A DNA stretch of 9,157 bases from Kiritimatiellia bacterium (GTDB taxonomy: Bacteria > Verrucomicrobiota > Kiritimatiellia > RFP12 > UBA1067): NCBI GenBank assembly GCA_017430155.1, contig JAFRNO010000185.1, forward strand, positions 1 through 9,157, in the 5' to 3' direction. Position numbers and translations under genes: made by a program. The notes below the pieces were generated by a model that saw only the letters and a program-made list of their open reading frames with translations, was not told the DNA's origin and ran no database searches. Shown here piece after piece: positions 1 to 6,724 of the stretch. The first letter of the stretch is position 1; each line of letters begins with the position of its first letter.

Positions 1-398
1 CGCCGCTTGGCAAGACGCCAGTCGAGGTCGATCAGCTCGGCCACCTCGGGCGGCACGCTCACGGAGTCCTCCTCCAGCGGCACGAAGAGGCCCGCGCCGC
101 GCGCCTGGTCCTTGCGCCAGAGCGACACGAGATGCCGGCGGATGAGCGTGACGAGGTAGGCGCGGAACGGCACGGGGCCGGGTTTGAAACGCCCTTCGCG
201 CAGAACGTCCACGAGTTTCATCAAGACGTCCTGCACCACGTCGTCGGGGTCGCGCCCCGTGCCCTGCAGCTCCACGAACTTCCCGATCGCGGGCGCGTAG
301 AGCTCGAAGAAGCGCACCCACGCGGCCTCGTCGTCGCCCGCCGTGCGCGCGGCGATCTGCGCGAGGAGCGTGACGGACGTCTCGGGGAACACGCTCAT
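1..398 (-). CDS. ECF-type RNA polymerase sigma factor, C-terminus outside window
   Basis: The first 132 residues of an ECF-like sigma-70 factor are visible; the gene runs off the left edge. Residues 27-96 look like sigma region 2: an aromatic-rich helix (WVRFFELYAPAIGKF, 27-41), the acidic core-binding helix (DPDDVVQDVLMKL, 50-62) and the -10 recognition segment (FRAYLVTLIRRHLVSLWRK, 78-96). Region 4, the -35-binding helix-turn-helix, would lie beyond position 1. Such factors direct core RNA polymerase to a small regulon after an upstream signal. The ATG at 398-396 overlaps the kinase stop codon (ATGA) and is preceded by a strong GGAGGAGGTG Shine-Dalgarno 5 nt upstream, inside the end of the kinase gene, so the two are probably translationally coupled. 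That pairing suggests the kinase controls this factor, which is inference. Regulon and signal are unknown. Confidence 0.85.
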   Translation of the reverse strand, partial: MSVFPETSVTLLAQIAARTAGDDEAAWVRFFELYAPAIGKFVELQGTGRDPDDVVQDVLMKLVDVLREGRFKPGPVPFRAYLVTLIRRHLVSLWRKDQARGAGLFVPLEEDSVSVPPEVAELIDLDWRLAKR

Positions 399-1390
399 TG
401 CGGCACCTCCTCCCAGCGGCCGTAGTCGGACGGCACGGCAAACAGCGAATCGAAATCGTCCTCCTGCGCGCGCGGCGGACGCAACGCCCACCATGCGGCG
501 GCGAGGGCGAGCAGCGCCGCCACGCCGACGAGCGTCCACGCAAGAACGCGGTGGCGGTCGCGGGGCGACCGCCCTACCGGTACGGGGCCAGCCTCAGGGA
601 GGTGGCGCGCGGCGGGATCGGCGGCGAGCAGCGGCGCGAGCGTCTCGTTCCAGGAGAGCTCAAACGGCTCAAGCAGGGCGAAGGCGTCCGTGCCGTCCTC
701 GTACCAAATGCCCGTGAGGAGACGGAACATCAGGACGCCGAGCGCGTAGAGGTCGCCCGCCGCCGTCGCCTCGCCGCCGGCCTTCACCTCGGGCGGCAGG
801 TAGCCGAGAGTGCCCATCACGGGACGCACCGCGCCGGGCGCGCCCGCAAAGGTCTGCGTGGCGAGTCCGGCCGCGGCGCGCAGGTCGCGGTTGAAGATGC
901 GCGAGACGCCAAAGTCGGAGAGCACGACGCGGCCCGCACGGTCGACGAGCACGTTCTCGAGCTTCACGTCGCGGTGGACCACGCCCGCGGCGTGGATGTA
1001 GGCGAGGGCGTCGCGGAGGTCCGCGAACCTGGCGGCCGCCTGCGCCTCCGTGACGGTGCCCGCGCGGCGCGCGTCCTCCAGCGACTCGGGACGCCCCGCC
1101 GCGCCCAGCACGAGGTCCATCACGAAATACGGACGCCCCGTCGCGGCGTCCACCGCGAGGTCGTGCACGCGCACGAGGCGCGGATGGTCGAGCCGCGCGA
1201 GGAGGCGGCCTTCGGCGAGGAAACGCGCGCGGAGCGCGTCGGCCGCCGCCGCGTCGCGGCCGAACGCCTTCAGGGCATAGTGGACGCCCAGCTGCGGATG
1301 CTCGACTTCGTACACCTCGCCCATGCCGCCGCGGCCCAGGAGCCGGACCACGCGGTAGGCACCGAACGAGGTGGGAAGCGCATCCTGCAT
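395..1390 (-). CDS. Small membrane-anchored Hanks-type Ser/Thr protein kinase
   Basis: This 331-residue PknB-type kinase phosphorylates Ser/Thr of protein partners using ATP. Visible motifs are the glycine loop GRGGMGEV (19-26), the ATP-anchoring lysine in YALK (K41), the alpha-C glutamate E60, the catalytic loop HRDVKLEN (139-146, D141), the Mg-binding DFG (159-161) and the activation-loop end PPE (199-201). DPAAR (258-262) resembles the DPxxR of the C-lobe. One membrane helix (about 282-303) is followed by only 28 acidic residues and no WD40, TPR or PASTA sensor, unlike many kinases of this group. A GTAG-footed hairpin repeat encodes residues 271-279, just before the helix. An in-frame TGA lies 6 nt upstream of the ATG, fixing this as the earliest possible start; no Shine-Dalgarno is visible. 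It overlaps the sigma gene by 4 nt. It may be intact but minimal, or a remnant of a larger receptor. Confidence 0.9.
   Translation of the reverse strand: MQDALPTSFGAYRVVRLLGRGGMGEVYEVEHPQLGVHYALKAFGRDAAAADALRARFLAEGRLLARLDHPRLVRVHDLAVDAATGRPYFVMDLVLGAAGRPESLEDARRAGTVTEAQAAARFADLRDALAYIHAAGVVHRDVKLENVLVDRAGRVVLSDFGVSRIFNRDLRAAAGLATQTFAGAPGAVRPVMGTLGYLPPEVKAGGEATAAGDLYALGVLMFRLLTGIWYEDGTDAFALLEPFELSWNETLAPLLAADPAARHLPEAGPVPVGRSPRDRHRVLAWTLVGVAALLALAAAWWALRPPRAQEDDFDSLFAVPSDYGRWEEVPQ
553..580 (-). repeat. GTAG-footed REP-like hairpin inside the kinase gene
   Basis: Read on the minus strand, this is CCGGTAG followed by a perfect 9-bp stem (GGCGGTCGC pairing with GCGACCGCC) and a CCC loop. It has the same build as the element at 1420-1447 but a different stem sequence. 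Bacterial REP elements recognised by RAYT proteins typically carry GTAG at the foot of the hairpin. It is read in frame as residues 271-279 of the kinase, in the linker just before the transmembrane helix. Confidence 0.65.
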
Positions 1391-1419
1391 CAGACGTCAG
1401 TCTCGGAGCATCATGTAAC

Positions 1420-1447
1420 GGCCCGCTCGGGGAGCGGGCCCTACCGG
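1420..1447 (-). repeat. GTAG-footed REP-like hairpin at the end of the ceramidase-like gene
   Basis: Read on the minus strand: CCGGTAG, then a perfect 9-bp stem (GGCCCGCTC pairing with GAGCGGGCC) around a CCC loop. The foot contains the last codon (CGG) and the TAG stop of the upstream gene, and the hairpin begins at the next base. No T-run follows, so a classic Rho-independent terminator is not supported, but the structure could protect the 3' end of the mRNA or slow RNA polymerase before the kinase gene. It is the second member of the family at 553-580. Confidence 0.65.
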
Positions 1448-2844
1448 GTCGTTCCCTTCAGTGTCGCCAGCTGTTCCAGCTGCGCGTCCACGAGCTTGTC
1501 GCCCGTGGGGGCGGCGAAGCGCGACGAAAGCGCCTCGTAGCCGCCCTCGGAATGGGACTTGGTCGACGGGATGTAGCCCTCGCTGCCGTTGGTGAGGCAG
1601 GTGAAGACCGTCATGCGGAACGGCGAACGCACCTTGACCGCGCGTCCGATGTCGACGAACGGCTCGCACGGCACGCCCGCGAACGCCAGGCTGTCGCCGA
1701 TGGCGAGCGAGGAGACGAGGATGTCGAAGTGGTCCGGTCCGTTCTTCAGCCGGCGCACGCGCGAGCCGGGGCTCGTGAGCGTCATGATCTCCATGTGGCC
1801 GAGCGGAATCTCGTTCTTGCGTCCGGCGTCGAACATCTCCACCCACTTGATCTGGTCGGCGGTCGGCAGGTTCGCGGGCATCGGATGGGGGGCGACGAGG
1901 CCGCGCACGGGGCCCGCCGGAATCTCCTCGCAGACGTCCCATATCGACATCGCCGCGCCGGCCAGCGCCCGGCCCATGTGAAGGGCGATCGCACGGGGCC
2001 GCGCCTTGCGCTCGGCGTTGAGCGCGGCGCGTCCGGGCGGCGGGAAGCGGTAGTGGTGGTTCACGTCGCCCTGCGCGCCGTTGAGGAAGAGGCACTTCAC
2101 GCCGTCGCCGACTGCCGCCTCGAACGTGTTGCGCAGGACGCCCGGCCAGTCGGCGGAGTACTTCGTGCCGCTGACAGTGTCGGGGTGCACGCCGAAGTTG
2201 ACGATGGCGATGTCGGGCGCGCCCGTGCGGCGGAAGCGGACGAGCTGCAGCGTCTCGTCGGGCGTGCCGAGCGGCTCCTTGACGTCGGGGTTCATGATGC
2301 CGGGGTTGGTGCGGACGGAGCCGTCCTTCATGCGGTAGCGGCGGATGAACGAGATGTTGCGGCAGACGGTCCGCGCGATGCCGATCTTCGCCGGGGCCAT
2401 GTCGGCGAGCGCCGTCTTCGCGACTTCCGCCATCTTCTTCACGCGCGTGTCCGCAAAGGACATCACGAGCCGGTTCTCCTCCTCGGAGAAGCCGCCTCTC
2501 TTCCAGTCGGCGGGACCCGTGTGGATGTGCGTCGCGTGCACGTAGATCCGGTCGCGCGGGATGCCCGTCGCCGCGGTGATCGCCGGAAACGCCTTCTCCA
2601 TGAAGGGATTGGTCAGGTGCAGGTCGTCGACGCAGTAGATGAGCGCGTTGTTCGTGCCGTCCGAGACGGCCACGCAGTCGATGTAGAGCGGGTCCAGCAC
2701 CCCGTCCGAGACGCGGTGGGAGAAGTACCCGACGAGCGGGATTCCGAGCGGCGGCGTAGCTTCGATTCGGGCGAAGCCCGCCTTGAACTCCGCGCAAGCA
2801 GCCCCCGCCACGAGGGCGCAGACCAGCAGGATTGTCTTTTTCAT
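1441..2844 (-). CDS. Secreted neutral/alkaline ceramidase-family hydrolase, divergent active site
   Basis: The 467-residue protein begins with a signal peptide (MKKTILLVCALVAGAACA, 1-18) and matches the N-terminal catalytic domain of neutral non-lysosomal ceramidases along its length. Family landmarks are AGFARIEATPP (22-32), ATHIHTGP (104-111, usually ATHTHSGP), FGVHP (217-221), NGAQGDVNHH (255-264), VPCEPF (391-396) and NGSEGYIP (419-426). By family comparison, H106, H220, E394 and Y424 would be the zinc ligands. True ceramidases have GDVSPN with a Ser nucleophile; here it reads GDVNHH, so amidase action on ceramide is doubtful. The small C-terminal domain of classical ceramidases is also missing. 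Two starts are possible. ATG 2850 overlaps the acyltransferase stop; ATG 2844 lies 5 nt after AAAGGA (2850-2855) and gives the standard MKK leader, so I prefer it. It is the last gene of the glycosidase operon. Confidence 0.85.
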   Translation of the reverse strand: MKKTILLVCALVAGAACAEFKAGFARIEATPPLGIPLVGYFSHRVSDGVLDPLYIDCVAVSDGTNNALIYCVDDLHLTNPFMEKAFPAITAATGIPRDRIYVHATHIHTGPADWKRGGFSEEENRLVMSFADTRVKKMAEVAKTALADMAPAKIGIARTVCRNISFIRRYRMKDGSVRTNPGIMNPDVKEPLGTPDETLQLVRFRRTGAPDIAIVNFGVHPDTVSGTKYSADWPGVLRNTFEAAVGDGVKCLFLNGAQGDVNHHYRFPPPGRAALNAERKARPRAIALHMGRALAGAAMSIWDVCEEIPAGPVRGLVAPHPMPANLPTADQIKWVEMFDAGRKNEIPLGHMEIMTLTSPGSRVRRLKNGPDHFDILVSSLAIGDSLAFAGVPCEPFVDIGRAVKVRSPFRMTVFTCLTNGSEGYIPSTKSHSEGGYEALSSRFAAPTGDKLVDAQLEQLATLKGTTR

Positions 2845-2846
2845 GT

Positions 2847-4046
2847 TCATCCTTTCGTTGTTGTTTTGTGTTGAGTTGATTCCGAGAGCGCCCGTCGGAC
2901 GGGACGGTCCCAAAAGCGCATCACCGCGTACGCGAAAGCGGCGAGGGCGAGGTACTCGCACACGCCGAGCGCGAAGCAGAATCCCGCCGAACAACTGGCG
3001 GAATGCGTCCGCACCCACCAGTTGTGGATCTTCATGAAGGGATAGTGCGACATGTAAAACGGATAGGAGAGCTCCGCGAAGAACGCGCACACCGCTGCAG
3101 TCTTCGCGTGCGCGACCTCCGTGCCGGCCCCGACGAGCAGCAGGAACGGGAACACCACCATCAGCGCCACCAGCTCGAACGCGCCGTTCTGGTACACGCC
3201 CCCGAACGGCATCGGCGTGAAGAGCACGAGCAGGAACACGCCCAGGCAGATCGGCAGTCCCCAGCGCGGGATCCGAATCTTCCATCCCGTCCGCGCAAGG
3301 AACATCCCGAAGAGGAACGGAAAGAACAGCCGCACGCACGCGCCGTAGAAATGGTCCGGCCGCAGACTCCACCCGATCTCGATCGAATCCCCCTTCCGCG
3401 CGGCGATCTCTGCAAGGAATGCACTGGAGGTTCCGAAGAGCGCGTTGAGATCAAAGTGAAAGACAAACGACATCGTCCAGAGTCCGGCGACGACGGAGAG
3501 GACCGCAAGCGCCACGCGCCCCAGCCGCCGTACGAAGAGCGCGTAGAGAATGTTCGCCAGATACTCGTAGGCAAGCGTCCACGCGCACGGGTTGAACGGC
3601 ACGAGGAACCCCGAACCGGGATACGGCAGGAACAGAAAACCCGCGACCACCAACCCGGCAAACTCCCACGGCCCGAACGCTTTCAGCGCCTTGTCCCAGA
3701 GCGGACACCCCAGCCCCTGCGCGAAGAACACGATGAGGCCGATGACCGTGCCGGAGACGATGAGCGGATGCAACCGCAGGAGACGCCGCTTGAAGAAGGC
3801 CCCGATGCCCATCCCCTCCTTCCAGCGCCGGTCGTAGGCGTACGCCAGCATGTAGCCCATCAGGAGGAGGAAGAACTCCACGCAGAGATAGCCGTGTCCG
3901 CAGATCTGCGGCACGCCGGACGCGCCCGCCCGGTTCCAGCCGTACGGCTCGGACAGGTGGAAAAGCGGCACAAGCAGTCCGGCCACGCCGCGCAGCGCGT
4001 CGGCGATGACGTTTCTCCTTGGAACTTGTACCTGCATGGCCGCCAT
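2847..4046 (-). CDS. OafA/YrhL-type membrane acyltransferase (acyltransferase family 3)
   Basis: The product is a polytopic inner-membrane protein of 399 residues that, by family, transfers an acyl group (often acetyl) to a sugar or other envelope or exported molecule. Diagnostic features are the first segment ADALRGVAGLLVPLFHLSE (about 15-33) with the conserved LRG and the likely catalytic His-30, and the family basic motif FFKRRLLRLHPL (85-95). Roughly ten hydrophobic segments follow, including an aromatic MSHYPF stretch near the C-terminus. The start is uncertain. ATG 4046 lies 14 nt after the glycosidase stop and has no Shine-Dalgarno; ATG 4037 is three codons later. An AAGGAG (4015-4020 on the complement) falls downstream of both and faces no ATG, GTG or TTG. 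Coupled translation from the upstream gene is likely. The TGA stop overlaps the alternative ATG of the ceramidase-like gene. The substrate is unknown; a glycan handled by the flanking enzymes is plausible. Confidence 0.88.
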   Translation of the reverse strand: MAAMQVQVPRRNVIADALRGVAGLLVPLFHLSEPYGWNRAGASGVPQICGHGYLCVEFFLLLMGYMLAYAYDRRWKEGMGIGAFFKRRLLRLHPLIVSGTVIGLIVFFAQGLGCPLWDKALKAFGPWEFAGLVVAGFLFLPYPGSGFLVPFNPCAWTLAYEYLANILYALFVRRLGRVALAVLSVVAGLWTMSFVFHFDLNALFGTSSAFLAEIAARKGDSIEIGWSLRPDHFYGACVRLFFPFLFGMFLARTGWKIRIPRWGLPICLGVFLLVLFTPMPFGGVYQNGAFELVALMVVFPFLLLVGAGTEVAHAKTAAVCAFFAELSYPFYMSHYPFMKIHNWWVRTHSASCSAGFCFALGVCEYLALAAFAYAVMRFWDRPVRRALSESTQHKTTTKG

Positions 4047-4060
4047 CAGTTGCGATTGAC

Positions 4061-6634
4061 TTACCGCGCGGTGAAGTCGACGCGGATGTTCGAGAATCGG
4101 AACACCCAGTTCTTGCCGTCCCGGCACGGCGCGAGCCCCTCGCCCGAGAACCGCAGGTAGCGCGCGTCGGGCACGCCCACCACGGTCCGCAGGTCGATCG
4201 CGAGCGGCTGCTTCTTGTCGGCGGACTTGAGTCCCGTGCGGCGGGCCAGTTCGCGGAACTCGCCTGGCTTGTCGCCGCCCTCGATCACCACCGTGTCGGG
4301 GAACCCCTCTCCCGACGGGAAGAGCGTCACGGAATTGACCGAGACGATCGCATCGAGGTCGAGCGTCTGTGCGTAGCGCGCCGCCGGGTCGGTAAAGGGC
4401 TGGGACGTGACGAAGCCGAAGTCGCGCGTCTGCGGCCCCTTGGCCGCGCCCGCGTCGAACGTGGGATCGACCAGTTCCTCGGGCGGCACTGCGCGCGTGA
4501 AGAGATGGCGTCCGGGGCCGTACCGGCGCGGCCCCGCCCCCGGGCCGCCGTCAACATCCACCTCCGTCCCCTCGGGGACCGTGAAGTCGATGGTCAGCGT
4601 GCCGTCGGCGCGCCGCCACGCCACCTTGACGTTGCCGTGGGGCGTGGGCACCACGCCCTCGGCGCGCGTGATGGACGACGCCATCTGCGGGGCGATCGCG
4701 AAGACGCGGAAGCCGGGTTCGACCGGCTCGACGCCGAGCAGGTGGCTCGTGTAGAGGCCGGAGATCGTCGTGTCGGGATGCGATTCGTCCCACCATCCTT
4801 TCGTCGTGAGGTACATGCATTCCGTGCAACACCGCGCGCCCTTCCAGGTGGGGTCGATGAACGAGTGCCAGTTGCCGTCCGAGATCGCGCGCAGGCCTCC
4901 CTGCGTGAAGCCGTAGCGGAACTTGCCGCGCGCCACGAGCGACTGGAACTTGCCGACGCCGACGCGCCAGCAAGTTCGTGCGAGCGGAATCGCCTCCTCG
5001 CGCGTCGCGAAGCCGCTCGCGAGCATCATGGCGCAGCTCGCGCCGTCCGCGCCCTTCTCGCCGAGGACCGTGTTCCACTTCCCCGTGGCGGAATCCTTGA
5101 AGCGGGCGCGGATCGCCTGCGCGTGGCGATCGGCCATCCCCTGCAGTTCGTCCGCGCGCGCGGCGTGTCCCAGCGCGCGGGCGAGCTTCGCGCCGTCGCG
5201 CCAGCACATCCAGAAGATGACGTTCTGGTACACGCGCTTGCGCACATCGCCGCATTCCATCCGCATGGCGTGCTTGGACGTCTCGAACCGCGGCGCGAAG
5301 AGTCCGTCGTCGCCCATGCAAGACGCCAGGTAGCGCAGGTCGCGGTCGACCGCCGGCCAGAGCTCGCGCGCGAGCGCCTCGTCGCCGGTGAAGAGGTAGT
5401 GCTCCCACGCGCAGGGCACGAGCCAGGCGGAGAACTCGTCCGAGGCGAAGTGCCCGTAGTCGCCCGACATCGGCTTCACGTCGTTCTCGGCGTAGGGCGC
5501 GGCATGGCAGAAGCCCTCGGGCGTCTGGTTGAAGGCCAGCAGACGGAGCGCGCCCGCGAGGTAGGGGTCCTTCGGACCGAACGCGTCGTACACCGTGCGC
5601 TGCGCCCACCAGAGGTCGCCGCTCCACACGAGGCGGTCGCGCTTGCCGCCGTCCGCGAGGTACGGGATCGCGGTGGCGTAGACCCAGTTGACGGCCTTGC
5701 CGGACGGCGCGTCAATGAAATCGTCGCGCCACCGTTCCTTGCCGGACTTGTCCTTCACCACGACGGAATGGATCATCGGCCATTCCTCCTTCGCGAGACG
5801 GAATCCGAACCGTCCCGGCTTGAGCGCGATGCTCGCCGTCTTGATGACTCCGTCCGGCCCCTCCTGTTTGATCGTCTCCAGCATGTCGGGCTCGGCGTTG
5901 CGCCAGCCGGTGAACACCTTGAAGGCGCCGTTCGGGAAATGCGGGTTGAGGCGGAACTCGTACGTGACCTCCAAGGTTCCCTCGAAGTTCGGCACGAAGC
6001 GGCACCAGCCGTCGGCGGATCCCCTCTCAAGCTTGCGCGGGATCAGTACGCCCGCCACCACGCGCCAGGCGTCGGGGTTCGGGAACGAGGCGAGCTGGCA
6101 CGTGCGCGCGCCCATATCCCACACGGCCTTCGCGCGCGGGTCGTCGCACGCGAACGAACCGACCGCGGGCGCCTCCGAGTAGACGCCCGCGTTCACGATG
6201 TCGAACGAGGAGAAGCGAACCGAGGTGCCGGGCGTGTCGAGCGCCACGCGCACGTAGCGTTCCTGTCCCTGGAGAAGCGGCGCGACGAACGTGCCCTTGC
6301 GCGGAATCGTATAGAGTTCGTGGCGATTGATGTTCGCGGGAAGGACCGGGTTGTCCACGTGCAGATAGTCCGCATGGTCCTCGCGCGAGAAGTCGCCGGT
6401 GGGCGAGAGGCCGTCCGGATGGGTCGCGTAGGAGAGGCGCAGCACAGGACGCGTTCCGTCCGTCGATGGCGTGAAATCCTTCACCTCGAAGACGGCGTAG
6501 CCGCCCACGGTCTGCGGGCCGAAGTCAATCACCTCGACGGGTTGATCGCCGCCCTTCCGCCAGTCAAGCGAGACGGAACGGCCGAATACCATCGCCGCCA
6601 GGGCGACACAACCGAAGCACAGGATTTTTTTCAT
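4061..6634 (-). CDS. GH78-like alpha-L-rhamnosidase (six-hairpin glycosidase) with inserted domain
   Basis: This 857-residue exported protein has an N-terminal signal (MKKILCFGCVALAAMVFG, about 1-18), a beta-rich N-terminal region (20-155), an (alpha/alpha)6-barrel region (about 160-635) and a C-terminal beta domain. The signature KRDRLVWSGDLWW (331-343) corresponds to the RDExxxWxGD motif of GH78 enzymes, and LLGVEPVEPGFRVFAIAPQ (632-650) followed by PTPHGNVKVAW (663-673) is the typical GH78 end. Residues 765-855 resemble a discoidin/F5-F8-type C (CBM32-like) domain, which could bind glycan. About 115 residues (203-318) interrupt the barrel just before the signature. Hydrolysis of terminal alpha-L-rhamnose is the family expectation; the exact sugar is unproven because the RDR subgroup lacks the DER glutamate. 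No Shine-Dalgarno precedes the ATG; a -10 box ends 6 nt away, suggesting leaderless translation. It is first in an operon with the acyltransferase and the ceramidase-like gene. Confidence 0.87.
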   Translation of the reverse strand: MKKILCFGCVALAAMVFGRSVSLDWRKGGDQPVEVIDFGPQTVGGYAVFEVKDFTPSTDGTRPVLRLSYATHPDGLSPTGDFSREDHADYLHVDNPVLPANINRHELYTIPRKGTFVAPLLQGQERYVRVALDTPGTSVRFSSFDIVNAGVYSEAPAVGSFACDDPRAKAVWDMGARTCQLASFPNPDAWRVVAGVLIPRKLERGSADGWCRFVPNFEGTLEVTYEFRLNPHFPNGAFKVFTGWRNAEPDMLETIKQEGPDGVIKTASIALKPGRFGFRLAKEEWPMIHSVVVKDKSGKERWRDDFIDAPSGKAVNWVYATAIPYLADGGKRDRLVWSGDLWWAQRTVYDAFGPKDPYLAGALRLLAFNQTPEGFCHAAPYAENDVKPMSGDYGHFASDEFSAWLVPCAWEHYLFTGDEALARELWPAVDRDLRYLASCMGDDGLFAPRFETSKHAMRMECGDVRKRVYQNVIFWMCWRDGAKLARALGHAARADELQGMADRHAQAIRARFKDSATGKWNTVLGEKGADGASCAMMLASGFATREEAIPLARTCWRVGVGKFQSLVARGKFRYGFTQGGLRAISDGNWHSFIDPTWKGARCCTECMYLTTKGWWDESHPDTTISGLYTSHLLGVEPVEPGFRVFAIAPQMASSITRAEGVVPTPHGNVKVAWRRADGTLTIDFTVPEGTEVDVDGGPGAGPRRYGPGRHLFTRAVPPEELVDPTFDAGAAKGPQTRDFGFVTSQPFTDPAARYAQTLDLDAIVSVNSVTLFPSGEGFPDTVVIEGGDKPGEFRELARRTGLKSADKKQPLAIDLRTVVGVPDARYLRFSGEGLAPCRDGKNWVFRFSNIRVDFTAR

Positions 6635-6640
6635 GGCATG

Positions 6641-6669
6641 ATGATACCATGTCCCACCCCCGCTGGCAA
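6641..6669 (-). promoter_or_regulatory. Sigma-70-like promoter of the GH78 operon, leaderless
   Basis: On the minus strand, TTGCCA (6664-6669) and TATCAT (6641-6646) are each one mismatch from the -35 and -10 consensus and are separated by exactly 17 bp. The expected start of transcription, 6-7 nt past the -10 box, falls on the glycosidase ATG at 6634. This agrees with the absence of a Shine-Dalgarno there. Confidence 0.55.
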
Positions 6670-6704
6670 GCCGAAAGCAAAGAGTTCCGCTACCCCATTA
6701 CACG

Positions 6705-6724
6705 CGCGCGAGGGTGTTCGCGCG
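6705..6724 (-). terminator. Hairpin directly after the metallophosphoesterase stop codon
   Basis: A perfect 7-bp stem (CGCGCGA with TCGCGCG, 6-nt loop) starts at the base after the TGA stop. No T-tract follows, so intrinsic termination is not clearly supported; it may instead protect the 3' end of the transcript. The 90-bp gap before the glycosidase contains this hairpin and the promoter at 6641-6669, and nothing else that I recognise. Confidence 0.35.

Noticed and set aside
395..717. Frameshift or truncation in the kinase C-terminus
   Set aside because: The frame is continuous through a good membrane helix to a stop that overlaps a well-formed sigma factor start, so no break can be shown from this sequence alone.
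1420..1440. Classical Rho-independent terminator
   Set aside because: The stem is strong but the downstream bases (GTTACATG) include no T-run; the match to the GTAG-footed element at 553-580 is the better explanation.
1441..3372. Longer start for the ceramidase-like protein (643 residues)
   Set aside because: The extra N-terminus is an out-of-frame reading of the acyltransferase gene; the MKK signal peptide behind AAAGGA at 2844 is a far better start.
4514..4535. Third REP-like hairpin in the glycosidase gene (GGGGCCG with CGGCCCC)
   Set aside because: It has a 7-bp stem with an 8-nt loop and no GTAG foot; TACCGG lies in the loop, so the architecture differs and chance is likely in GC-rich coding DNA.
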